Assembly: GCF_019880305.1 (NCBI RefSeq)
Contig: NZ_CP082301.1
Location: 1,984,001 to 2,048,000, forward strand
Reading direction: 5' to 3'
Source of the DNA: Streptomyces decoyicus
GTDB lineage: Bacteria; Actinomycetota; Actinomycetes; Streptomycetales; Streptomycetaceae
Length of the DNA: 64,000 nucleotides
This document shows positions 1-9,252 of this stretch, one piece after another. Each line of letters opens with the position of its first letter. Position 1 is the stretch's first letter. A program made the position numbers and the translations under genes. The notes under the pieces are model-generated. The model was given only the letters and a program-made list of their open reading frames with translations, made no database searches and had not been told where the DNA came from.

Positions 1-78
1 GTGTACGAGCCGTTCTCACTCAGATGATGGATCACACATCGGCCGAATGATCCATACGGCATGATCCATCCGCCGTGA

Positions 79-1677
<1,599 letters not shown>

Positions 1678-1827
1678 GGAAAAAAGCTCCAGGGCAGGAA
1701 GACGGCGGATTGGACGGACGGTCCGAGAGCGGGCTGCGCCGTCTAATGAACCCAAGGGAGAACTGCCATGGGAGGCAGTCTAACGGCCCTGTGCAAGTGG
1801 TTTACCTCCCACGTATTCGGCTGTCCG

Positions 1828-1987
1828 GCCGTGGGGGTTGTTCGCCGTTTGTCGCCCGCTGAGCGGTGCGCTCGCCGTTGCGCCTGCGGCGGGCGGGGTC
1901 CGCTGCGCGGGGCTGTCGGGGTGCGGTGACGGGCCTCCGCGGGTGGGGTGCCGGACTGCTTCGCTTTACGTCCGGCACCCCACCCGC
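1828..1987 (+). repeat. Structured repeat, copy 1 (conserved arm plus variable-stem hairpin)
   Basis: A conserved arm of about 110 bases (1828-1938) contains GCCGTTTGTCGCCCGCTG and GCTCGCCGTTGCGCCTGC. It is followed at once by a hairpin, an 18-bp perfect stem 1939-1956/1970-1987 closed by the 13-base loop TGCTTCGCTTTAC. The same arm appears in inverted orientation at about 2223-2324, next to another hairpin that has an unrelated stem but the same ACTGCTTCG-TTTACG block at the loop. The element has no coding potential. It resembles REP-like interspersed elements; I believe related sequences are dispersed in some Streptomyces genomes, but only these two copies are visible here. Confidence 0.8.
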
Positions 1988-2121
1988 TCCGGCCCGTCCC
2001 CTCCCGTTGGGGGTGGGAAAAGCCAGGTGGGGGTGAACGGTGGTGGTCCGGTGCACTTCGTGGTCACATCGGGACACGTTGTTCATCACGAGGCGACCAG
2101 AGGGGCCCGCACGGCCATGGA

Positions 2122-2324
2122 GGGGCCTGGTGTGTGGGGCTTTGCTTCCGAAGGCTCCAAGAAAGAGCAAAGGCGGAGCGCAGCGGAGCGTAAAACGAAG
2201 CAGTCCACACACCAGGCCCCGGAGGCCCGTCACCGCACCCGACACCCGCCCACCCGCCCGCCGCAGGCGCAACGGCGAGCGCACCGCGCAGCGGGCGACA
2301 AACGGCGAGAAACCCCCACGGCGG
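2122..2324 (-). repeat. Structured repeat, copy 2 (inverted)
   Basis: Read on the minus strand, the conserved arm runs from about 2324 to 2223 and matches copy 1 closely (few mismatches apart from a short divergent patch near 2255-2265). It is followed by a 16-bp perfect stem, 2205-2220 with 2122-2137 (GGGGCCTGGTGTGTGG on the plus strand). The loop of about 67 bases starts with the same ACTGCTTCG-TTTACG block as copy 1. Stem bases differ from copy 1 while pairing is kept. It lies just after the stop of the minus-strand gene at 2345, so it could also end that transcript. Confidence 0.8.
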
Positions 2325-2344
2325 GAAAGCCAAAAACGTGGGGA

Positions 2345-3784
2345 TCAGACCCCACCCGTGTGGACCTGGAACGCCGCGCGCCGGACGGCCTTGGCGAGCG
2401 CCGGGTCGGGGTGGGCCGCGGCCAGCGCCACCAGCACCTGGACGGTACGGGGGTGTCCGATGGCGCGTACCTCCGCCAGGAGGCGCGGCACCGAGCCCTG
2501 GACCGCCGAATCGAGGTGCCGCACCAGCAGTTGGGTCTCGCCGTGGTCGGCGACGGCCGCCGCGGTGTCCACCCACAGCCAGGTCGACTCCTCGCGGGTG
2601 AGCACATCGGGCGCCGTCTCCGGGTCGCCGCCCTCGTGCTCGACCAGCCACAGCAGGGCGTACGGCCGCAGGCCCGGCTCGTCGGCGGCGGCCCGCACGG
2701 CGGGCTCGGCCGGGGCGCCGACCGCCCGCAGCGCCTCGAAGGCCAGGCCGCGCAGCAGCGCGTCCTCACCGCGGGCCACGGTCAGCAGCTCCTCGACGGC
2801 CGCCCCGACGGAGCGGGCGGCGAGCCAGGCGCGGTATTCGGCGCGGGCCGGGCCGGGGGTGAGCCGGGCACAGCCGCGCAGCATCGCCTCCGCGGACTGT
2901 TCGATATGGCCGGCCGGGCCCTGCGCGGCGACACAGATCTGCTCCAGCTTGACCCACACCGACCAGTTGCCGAGCGGCGTCAGCTGCGCCTCGGACGCGT
3001 CATGGGCGGCCGCGTAGCCGTCGTCGTGCGCACCGTCCGGCGGCACCAGCGCGCCGACGGTCAGCAGCGCGTCCAGCGCCCAGCCCAGCAGCTCGGCCAG
3101 CGACGCCCCCGCGGCGTCGTCGGCCGCCACCGCGGCATCGTCGGTGCTGCCCGGGGCCGGGTCCTGGCCGTAGGGGACCTCGCAGCGTTCCGTCCGCAGC
3201 TCGGCGACGCGCTGGTCCAGCATGTCCAGCAGCACCGGCAGCCGGACCGGGCCGGCCGACAGATGCAGCAGGGACAGCAACTGCGGCAGCGCCTCGACGA
3301 CTTCGGCGACTATCGCGGGGCCGGCGCCGGGCGGTGCGGGGCGGGCCAGCGACCAGGCGTCGAAGAGCGCGACCCAGCCGCGCAGCACGGCCGTGTCGTC
3401 GCGGTCCCAGGCGCGCAGCCGCCAGCCGGGGCGGGCGAGGCCGTCGTGGAGCTCGACGAGTCCGGCGAGCCGGGCCCGGTCCCAGTCGGCCCGGACCTGC
3501 TGCGGCGTCAGGCCCAGGGCCTCGGCGGCACGTTCCGCCGCGGCCTTCGGCAGCGCCCCGTCCGGACCGGCGCGCAGGGCGGCGCCGTCGGCCCAGCGGG
3601 CGAGGCGCGCCGCACCGGCCAGCACGGCACGGGCCTGCCGGGCCAGTTCCGCGGGCGGCGGCGTGCCCTCGGGCGGGCGGGGCGCCGGACGCTTGGTCCG
3701 GGTTGTCACCGCCCGGCGGGCGGCCGCAACCGGTTGACGGGGGACGAGTCGGAGCCGGGAGTCGCGCGGGGTACGGGACGTCAC
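2345..3784 (-). CDS. Hypothetical helical protein, paralogue of the 49.1-50.6 kb gene
   Basis: About 479 residues from the GTG at 3784; the longer reading begins with TTG. It is Ala/Leu/Arg/Glu-rich and soluble, without signal peptide or membrane helix, and reads as a helical-repeat protein. The N-terminal part (LARQARAVL..LARWAD) and the C-terminal end (HPDPALAKAVRRAAFQVH) align by eye with the 504-residue product of 49054-50568 (ARAAKLARWAE; LHPDKKAAKEARKAAFKAR). The middle contains LTPLGNWSVWVKL, matching LTPLGVYAVRARM in the other copy, so the two are paralogues. The function is unknown to me. It stands alone, followed by repeat copy 2. Confidence 0.75.
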   Translation of the reverse strand: MTSRTPRDSRLRLVPRQPVAAARRAVTTRTKRPAPRPPEGTPPPAELARQARAVLAGAARLARWADGAALRAGPDGALPKAAAERAAEALGLTPQQVRADWDRARLAGLVELHDGLARPGWRLRAWDRDDTAVLRGWVALFDAWSLARPAPPGAGPAIVAEVVEALPQLLSLLHLSAGPVRLPVLLDMLDQRVAELRTERCEVPYGQDPAPGSTDDAAVAADDAAGASLAELLGWALDALLTVGALVPPDGAHDDGYAAAHDASEAQLTPLGNWSVWVKLEQICVAAQGPAGHIEQSAEAMLRGCARLTPGPARAEYRAWLAARSVGAAVEELLTVARGEDALLRGLAFEALRAVGAPAEPAVRAAADEPGLRPYALLWLVEHEGGDPETAPDVLTREESTWLWVDTAAAVADHGETQLLVRHLDSAVQGSVPRLLAEVRAIGHPRTVQVLVALAAAHPDPALAKAVRRAAFQVHTGGV

Positions 3785-3971
3785 AGGAGCAGTGTTGCCG
3801 CTGTCGGCCCGAAAGCCCAATCGGAACCCGGCTTGCGATCTGCCCGGGCCGCGCCACCTTGCCGACCCATCCCTGATGAGGGGAGTTGTCCCCCCGTATG
3901 CCCGTGCGTCATCGGGGCTTCGGCTCCCGGCGGGGACGGCAGCCGTCCGGTGGGCGTGGGTTCCCGGCTCT

Positions 3972-3998
3972 GCGGCCGGGCCGGGGCGGCCCGGCCGC
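3972..3998 (-). terminator. Strong GC hairpin after the hydrolase stop
   Basis: A perfect 11-bp stem, 3972-3982 with 3988-3998, and a loop of five bases (GGGGC). It sits 2 bases beyond the minus-strand stop at 4001. There is no T-run, as is usual in Streptomyces. Confidence 0.6.
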
Positions 3999-4000
3999 CG

Positions 4001-5128
4001 CTACATGAGCGGGGTGAGGAAGCGCCGCAGGGCCTCTTCGTAGCTCGGCGGATCGGCGTTCCACATCGCGGCGTGCGGTGCGTGCGGGACCGGTTGAAGA
4101 GTGATCAGGTCGGCGCGGCGGGCGGCGAGGGAGCGGGAGGCCGTCCAGGGGGCGATCAGGTCGTCCGGGCCGTGGAACAGCAGGATGGGGACGTTCAGCA
4201 CGTCCGGGTCGACGGCGTCGGCGGGCCGGTCGAGGGGCACCCCCGTGGAGCCCTCCGCGGCGCGTACGACCAGCGGCAGCAGGGCGCGCGGGACGCGCCG
4301 GGCGGTGGCCAGCGCGCGGATGGTGGCGTTGCGGTCGAGGACCGGGGAGTCCAGGACCAGGCCGCTGATCCGGGCGCGCAGTGCGGAGTGGGCGGCGGCG
4401 CGCAGCGCCATGGTCGCGCCGGTGGACCAGCCGTAGAGGACGACGTCCTGGGCGCCGTAGCGGACCGCGTAGCGGATCGCCGCGTCCAGGTCGCGCCACT
4501 CGCTGTCGCCGAGGTGGTTGATGCCGTCGGCGGTGCGCGGGCCACCGATGTCGTTGCGGTAGGCCAGGTCGAGGACGGGCAGCCGGTGGCGGTGCAGGAA
4601 CGGCATGAGCACCATGGGGTGTTCGCGGGTGGTGCCCAGCCCGTGTGTGGTGATGACCCAGGTGTCGCGGACGCCGGGGAGGAACCATGCCGGGAGGGCG
4701 TCCAGTTCACCCGGGATGTCGACGTCGGCGCAGTCGAGGCCGAGGGCGTCACGGGGGTTGCCGAGGTGCACCTGCGGGGTGAGCCGCATCCGGTTGCCCG
4801 GTTTGAGGGTGCCGTGCGTAACCCGCACCAGGCGGCGTACGACCGCATCGGCGGGGTGCGGGACGCCGTGGATGACGTCGCCGATCACCGCATGGCAGCC
4901 GGAGCCGGTGAGCCCGTAGGTGCCGGGGCGCAGGGACGCCAGACTGCGGGTGAGGGCGATGCGCTCCTCGGTGGCGGAGTGCACGGTGAGGCGGGAGTCG
5001 CCCGGGAAAGGGTCGTCGGGCGATGGTTTCAGGGCAATGTCGCTGGCGTACCGGCCGACCGCCACGGCGGCCGCCCCGGCACCGATCACGGTGGTGGCGG
5101 CCACGGCCGCCGCGGTAACCAGGCGCAC
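4001..5128 (-). CDS. Membrane-anchored alpha/beta hydrolase
   Basis: About 375 residues from the GTG at 5128. Residues 4-30 form one hydrophobic segment rich in Ala and Val, probably a signal anchor, with the catalytic part outside the membrane. The nucleophile elbow is GWSTG (Ser near 235). The acid is probably in FHGPDDLIAP and the histidine in PHAPHAAMW near the C-terminus, so the triad looks complete. A THGLG oxyanion-type motif is near 161. This is the peptidase S9 / serine aminopeptidase-like fold; the substrate is unknown. It lies 115 bases downstream of the aldolase on the same strand and may be cotranscribed. The start is uncertain because the possible ribosome site GGTGAG abuts the GTG. 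Confidence 0.82.
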   Translation of the reverse strand: MRLVTAAAVAATTVIGAGAAAVAVGRYASDIALKPSPDDPFPGDSRLTVHSATEERIALTRSLASLRPGTYGLTGSGCHAVIGDVIHGVPHPADAVVRRLVRVTHGTLKPGNRMRLTPQVHLGNPRDALGLDCADVDIPGELDALPAWFLPGVRDTWVITTHGLGTTREHPMVLMPFLHRHRLPVLDLAYRNDIGGPRTADGINHLGDSEWRDLDAAIRYAVRYGAQDVVLYGWSTGATMALRAAAHSALRARISGLVLDSPVLDRNATIRALATARRVPRALLPLVVRAAEGSTGVPLDRPADAVDPDVLNVPILLFHGPDDLIAPWTASRSLAARRADLITLQPVPHAPHAAMWNADPPSYEEALRRFLTPLM

Positions 5129-5243
5129 CTCACCAGTGTGCGCAGCGGTGCCGGAGGCGGCCACTTGGCGGAGACGGGCGGGTGACCGGCGAGGCGGCGA
5201 CGGGGTCCGGGCCGACGCCCCGGGGCCTGTCGTCAAAGTCCCG

Positions 5244-5900
5244 TCAGCCCTGCGGGCCGTAGCCGCGCAGCTGTGCGGCGGCCGCGTCGAGCTGACCGGC
5301 CGACAACAGGCTCGGCGTATGGCCCGGTACGGAGCTCGCGATGAGCCATACCCGGCACATCCACTCCAGCTGGGCGGTGCGGTCCAGTGCCTGGTCGAGG
5401 CTGTCGCCGTAGGTGAGGGTGCCGTGGTTCCGCAACAGGCAGCCGGTGCGGTCGCGGAGCGCGTCGAGCATGTGCGCGGCGAGCTCGTCGCTGCCGTACA
5501 GGGCATAGGGGGCGACCCGCACGGGGCCGCCGAGCGCCGCGGCCATGTAGTGGACCGGCGGGAGTTCGGGGACCAGGGTGGAGACGGCGGTGGCATACGG
5601 GGCGTGGGTGTGGACGACGGCGGTGGCCGGGGTGCTGCGGTAGACCGCCAGATGCATCGGGAGTTCGCTGGTCGGCCGGAGCGTGCCGATGATCTGGCGT
5701 CCTTCGAGGTCGACCGCGGTGGTGTCGCCGGGCCCGAGCCGGTCGTAGGGGACGCCGCTGGGGGTGACCAGGATCAGGTCCTTGATGCGGCGTGACACAT
5801 TGCCCGAGGTGCCGACGACCAGGCCGTCGGCGACGGTCCTGCGGGCGGTGGCGACCAGTTCGCCCCAGGCTTCGGCGAGGCGGTCGGCGTGGTCCTTCAT
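5244..5900 (-). CDS. Class II aldolase/adducin family protein (fuculose-phosphate aldolase-like)
   Basis: 218 residues. The metal-binding histidines are in VVHTHAPYA and the later LLRNHGTLTYG, and the acid in PTSELPMH; GTSGNVSRR near the N-terminus is the phosphate-binding loop. These are the hallmarks of zinc-dependent sugar-phosphate aldolases such as L-fuculose-1-phosphate aldolase, and also of methylthioribulose-phosphate dehydratases, so the exact substrate is open. The start at 5900 has CGGAGG 4 bases upstream, a near-ideal site, and excludes a long basic extension. No sugar kinase or isomerase is adjacent to suggest the substrate. Confidence 0.88.
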   Translation of the reverse strand: MKDHADRLAEAWGELVATARRTVADGLVVGTSGNVSRRIKDLILVTPSGVPYDRLGPGDTTAVDLEGRQIIGTLRPTSELPMHLAVYRSTPATAVVHTHAPYATAVSTLVPELPPVHYMAAALGGPVRVAPYALYGSDELAAHMLDALRDRTGCLLRNHGTLTYGDSLDQALDRTAQLEWMCRVWLIASSVPGHTPSLLSAGQLDAAAAQLRGYGPQG

Positions 5901-6289
5901 GGGTCCTCCGGCGCGGTGCGGCGAAAAGCGGATGTGGTGCGCGACACCGTACGAGCAGGCCGGGGCACTGTACGCCGGGGGCCCGCCCGGCCGGTATCCG
6001 CCATTTAGGGCCATCTGCCCCACTGCGGAGGATTGGCCGGAGTTGGGGCATCATGTGCCGCTCCTCCGCTAGCGTCGTCCAGGTACGGGGACGACAGCCG
6101 GGCCGCCTGTACGGGGCGCCGGCACAGCTCATGAAGTGAGCCAACGGGTGATACGGGAGTGACGTCGGAGACGCCTCCGCGTGAACACTGCGGGGGCGTC
6201 ATCACTGCGCCTGTCCCAGTTCACTTTCCGTTCACCCACTCTCCGTACGGTCCCAACGACACTGACCTTCGAACTGATTGCCTGGGTGA
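5901..6289. other. Divergent promoter region between the aldolase and pitH genes
   Basis: 389 bases without a gene. The left part must carry the aldolase promoter. The right part carries the PHO box at 6219-6240. A further GTGAAC at 6181 is a GTTCAC half-site in the opposite direction. Nothing else recognisable is seen. Confidence 0.6.
6219..6240 (+). promoter_or_regulatory. PHO box (PhoP-binding direct repeats)
   Basis: Two adjacent 11-base units, GTTCACTTTCC and GTTCACCCACT, fit the Streptomyces PhoP consensus, whose conserved part is GTTCACC. They end 49 bases before the start of the phosphate transporter gene. From memory, pitH2 of S. coelicolor is PhoP-controlled, which agrees with this placement. 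Confidence 0.75.
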
Positions 6290-7573
6290 ATGGAACACAT
6301 CACGCTTCTCATCGGGATCGTGATCGTCACGGCCTTGGTGTTCGACTTTACGAACGGCTTCCACGACACGGCCAATGCAATGGCCACCACCATCTCCACC
6401 GGGGCGTTGCGACCCAAGACCGCGGTGGCGATGTCGGCAGGGCTCAACCTCGTCGGTGCGTTTCTGTCCGTGGAGGTGGCCAAGACCATCTCCGGGGGGA
6501 TCATCGACGAGAGCGCCGGCATCAGACCTGAAGTGATCTTCGCCGGCCTGGTCGGCGCCATCGTCTGGAACCTGCTGACCTGGCTCGCGGGCCTCCCCTC
6601 CAGTTCCTCCCACGCTCTCTTCGGCGGTCTGATCGGCGCGACCCTGGTGTCCGTCGGCACCAACGGGGTGCATGGCGACGCCGTCGTGATGAAGGTGCTG
6701 ATCCCCGCAGTGGCCGCCCCGGTCGTCGCGGGCCTGGCCGCGATGGCGGCGACCCGGCTCACCTACCGGCTGACCCGCAACCGCGACGAGACGGACACCG
6801 CCAAGGGCTACCGCGCGGGGCAGATCGCCTCCGCCGCCCTGGTCTCCCTCGCCCACGGCACCAACGACGCCCAGAAGACGATGGGTGTGATCACGCTCGC
6901 GCTGATCACCGGCGGCGTGGTCGCCCCGCACGCCGACCCGCCGCTGTGGGTCATCGCCTCGGCCGGTCTCGCCATCGCGCTCGGTACATACCTGGGCGGC
7001 TGGCGGATCATCCGCACGATGGGCAAGGGCATCACCGACATCCAGCCGCCGCAGGGCTTCGCTGCCCAGACCGGCGCCGCGGCCACCATCCTGGCCTCCT
7101 CCCACCTCGGCTTCGCGCTCTCCACCACCCAGGTCTGCTCCGGTTCCGTGATGGGCTCGGGCCTGGGCCGCAAGGGCGGCGTGGTGCGCTGGTCCACGGC
7201 CGGCCGGATGGTCCTCGCCTGGGGCCTGACGCTGCCGGCCGCGGGTGCGGTCGCGGCGGGCGCCGCGTTCCTCGCCGGACAGGGCAACTGGGGCGTGGCG
7301 GCGGTGGCGATCCTCGCGCTGGGCATCTGCGGCGCGATCTGGGCCGCCTCCCGGCGCAAGCCGATCGACCACACCAACGTCAACGAAGGCCCGGCCGTGG
7401 AGCCGGCCGGCGTGGTGACCACCGCGCTGCGCAGTGTCTCCCCTCCCCCGGCAGGCCAGCCGGCCCCGGTGGCCGACGCACCGGAAACCGCCGAGGTGCC
7501 GGCCCCGGCATCCGGCACCGAAACCTCCACGACATCCGCCCCGCGTGCCAAGGCCGCGACGGTCTCCCGCTAG
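6290..7573 (+). CDS. pitH: PiT family inorganic phosphate transporter
   Basis: 427 residues with about ten membrane segments. The PiT signature repeats are visible: FDFTNGFHDTANAMAT near residues 18-33 and LAHGTNDAQKTMGVI near 185-199. Both signature blocks of these cation-coupled, low-affinity phosphate permeases are intact. A hydrophilic Pro/Ala/Thr tail starts near residue 365 and is longer than usual. The start ATG at 6290 follows TGGGTGA. A PHO box lies 49 bases upstream. The small membrane protein gene at 7597 follows after 23 bases, as in the pitH2 locus of other streptomycetes. Confidence 0.95.
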   Translation: MEHITLLIGIVIVTALVFDFTNGFHDTANAMATTISTGALRPKTAVAMSAGLNLVGAFLSVEVAKTISGGIIDESAGIRPEVIFAGLVGAIVWNLLTWLAGLPSSSSHALFGGLIGATLVSVGTNGVHGDAVVMKVLIPAVAAPVVAGLAAMAATRLTYRLTRNRDETDTAKGYRAGQIASAALVSLAHGTNDAQKTMGVITLALITGGVVAPHADPPLWVIASAGLAIALGTYLGGWRIIRTMGKGITDIQPPQGFAAQTGAAATILASSHLGFALSTTQVCSGSVMGSGLGRKGGVVRWSTAGRMVLAWGLTLPAAGAVAAGAAFLAGQGNWGVAAVAILALGICGAIWAASRRKPIDHTNVNEGPAVEPAGVVTTALRSVSPPPAGQPAPVADAPETAEVPAPASGTETSTTSAPRAKAATVSR

Positions 7574-9252
7574 CTGTCATCACCTGAAGGAACACCATGA
7601 GCATCGATTGGGCAGCTCTCGGCCAGGTCTTCGGCGTCACCCTCGTGGTGACGGTCGGGATCGTGGGCCTGTTCACCGTCGGCATCGTCGGCACGTCCCG
7701 CAAGCCGCAGCAGGAAGGCGGCGCGGTCGCGCTCGCCGTGCCGGCTGCGGGCGCGCGGGCCGGTGCGGTGGCCGCCTTCGCCCTGTGCGCGGCGGCCGTG
7801 GCCTATGGCATCTATCTGATCGTCGCCGCCTGACCCGTCCGGAGACGGCAGCGGGCAACGACGACGGACCGGGCGCCTCGTCGCTGGTACGCCGCGTCCG
7901 CCGAGCGCGTCATCGGCCTCCCTGGCCAGCCGGTCGGCGATGGCCGTACCGCCGCGGCCGTTGAGGAAGGCGGACACCCCGAGCTGCACGACCTTGCTGA
8001 AGGTCTGGTAGTGGGCGCTGCGCGGGCGGGGTTCGGCCGCCAGCAGCGCCTCGTGCAGGGTGCGGGTGTCGGGCCGCGGCTCCGGCTGCCCGGCGGCGCC
8101 GTGCTCGCCGCGCTCCGTACCGCCCCGCGGCGGGCAGCGCGGCGCCTCGGTGCTCTCCCGGTACGCCGAGTCGCGGGTCGCCGCGAACCCCCGCTCCAGC
8201 AGACAGCGCTCACTGCGCGGGCTGGTCAGCGCCTCGATCAGGGACCGGGCGCCGGCCGGCCGCTTGCTGCCGGCCGAGATCGCGAGATTCTGGCCGCCCA
8301 GTACGGACATCCGTTTGCCGTCGCTGCGGCGGGCCGGCAGCTGGGTGACGTCGAACTGCTCGCCGGGCGTGAGCTTCTCGGCGACCGACGCGTACTCGAC
8401 CGGCCAGTTGCGCATGAACAGGGCGCGGCCGTCGGCGAACCAGCGGCGGCTCTCCGTCTCGTCCATCGTGGTGGCCTCGTGCGGCATGATCGAGTCGAGC
8501 CGGCCCTTGAGGTCGGTGACGCCCTGCTGGAGCGCGCCGACCTGCTCGTCCTTGGTGAAGCTGGTGGCGTCGGGGTCGCCGCCGTTGGCCCAGGCCGACT
8601 CCAGGGTGTTGACGGTCAGCCCTTCGTAGGGCCGCAGCTGGGCGACCATGCCGTACATCGTCGGGCGCTTCTTGCGGTGTCCCCCGGCCTCGTCGGCGGC
8701 CTTGCGGTTGTAGTCGTCCGCCACGTCCTGCGCCGTCTTTGCCAGCTCGTCCCAGTCGGACGGGACGGGACGGCCGTACTCCTTGAGGAGGTCCTTGCGG
8801 TAGTAGAGCAGTCCGGCGTCGGTGTTGAAGGGCACTCCCCACACCTTGCCGTCGTACTCCACCGTCTTGGCCACGCTGTCGAGGAAGTCGCCGTCCAGCT
8901 GGGTGGCCCAGGGCCGGATGACGCCCGCCTCGGCGAACTCCGCGGTCCAGGCGACATCGAGGTTCAGCACGTCATAGCCGCCGTTGCCGGACTGGCCCGC
9001 CGCCAGCAGCTGGCTGCGCTGGCCGTCGGCGGTGTCCGGGAGCTTGACGATCCGTACCTCGCGGCCGTGCTCCTTCTCCCAGGCGCGGATCAGATCCTGA
9101 CGGATGCCGGAGCTGCTGAGGTCGCTGCCGGTGGCAAGGACGATCGCGCCCTGCTCGGGGAGGGTCTGCTCCCCCCGCGTACAGCCGCTGACCGCAGGCA
9201 GCAGTGCCAGACAGACCAGCGTGGCGGCCGCCCTGGTGCGCGGGGTGGTCAT
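7570..9252 (-). CDS. Extracellular solute-binding lipoprotein (family 1), with an odd 3' end
   Basis: The start ATG at 9252 overlaps the stop of the caspase-fusion gene (ATGA), and GGGGGA lies upstream. The N-terminus is a lipoprotein signal ending AVSGC (Cys 24). The next 400 residues look like a carbohydrate/peptide-type solute-binding protein: LDVAWTAEFAEAGVI, KVWGVPFNTDAGLLYYRKDL, and ALFMRNWPVEYA. No permease or ATPase genes are nearby, which is unusual for an ABC transporter receptor. The solute-binding fold seems to finish near LAREADDAL (about nt 7910), yet the frame stays open to 7570, giving 560 residues. The last about 90 run antisense through the 7597-7833 gene and look like shadow coding. 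A lost natural stop or a 3' frameshift is likely. Confidence 0.8.
   Translation of the reverse strand: MTTPRTRAAATLVCLALLPAVSGCTRGEQTLPEQGAIVLATGSDLSSSGIRQDLIRAWEKEHGREVRIVKLPDTADGQRSQLLAAGQSGNGGYDVLNLDVAWTAEFAEAGVIRPWATQLDGDFLDSVAKTVEYDGKVWGVPFNTDAGLLYYRKDLLKEYGRPVPSDWDELAKTAQDVADDYNRKAADEAGGHRKKRPTMYGMVAQLRPYEGLTVNTLESAWANGGDPDATSFTKDEQVGALQQGVTDLKGRLDSIMPHEATTMDETESRRWFADGRALFMRNWPVEYASVAEKLTPGEQFDVTQLPARRSDGKRMSVLGGQNLAISAGSKRPAGARSLIEALTSPRSERCLLERGFAATRDSAYRESTEAPRCPPRGGTERGEHGAAGQPEPRPDTRTLHEALLAAEPRPRSAHYQTFSKVVQLGVSAFLNGRGGTAIADRLAREADDALGGRGVPATRRPVRRRCPLPSPDGSGGDDQIDAIGHGRRAQGEGGHRTGPRARSRHGERDRAAFLLRLAGRADDADGEQAHDPDRHHEGDAEDLAESCPIDAHGVPSGDDS
7597..7833 (+). CDS. Small membrane protein downstream of pitH
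   Basis: 78 residues with two hydrophobic segments (about 12-32 and 55-77) separated by a polar stretch, SRKPQQEGG. The start ATG follows GAAGGAACACC. The gene is 23 bases downstream of the phosphate transporter, and this pairing is, as I recall, conserved at the pitH2 locus, so it is probably an accessory or partner of the transporter. No catalytic motif is seen. It lies entirely opposite the 3' extension of the minus-strand lipoprotein gene; its coding pattern and membrane segments favour this strand as the real one. Confidence 0.8.
   Translation: MSIDWAALGQVFGVTLVVTVGIVGLFTVGIVGTSRKPQQEGGAVALAVPAAGARAGAVAAFALCAAAVAYGIYLIVAA

Larger units (their letters stand above)
1678..2344. other. 667-base non-coding gap holding two inverted copies of a structured repeat
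   Basis: No convincing gene lies here. The long open frames have the wrong codon bias and arise from the high GC of the repeats. The gap holds the two repeat copies listed separately (about 1828-1987 and 2122-2324), and between them a spacer of about 130 bases in which I see nothing recognisable. Confidence 0.8.

Noticed and set aside
1..78. Left edge examined for a gene end or regulatory site
   Set aside because: Only short repeats of ATGATCCAT-like sequence are seen; nothing can be supported.
1838..5185. Open frame of 1115 codons on the plus strand
   Set aside because: It runs opposite three well-supported minus-strand genes and across the repeat region; composition is Gly/Arg/Ala with no motif. 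It is a GC-driven shadow.
6221..7372. Open frame of 383 codons antisense to pitH
   Set aside because: pitH has full PiT motifs and membrane segments on the plus strand; the antisense frame has neither.
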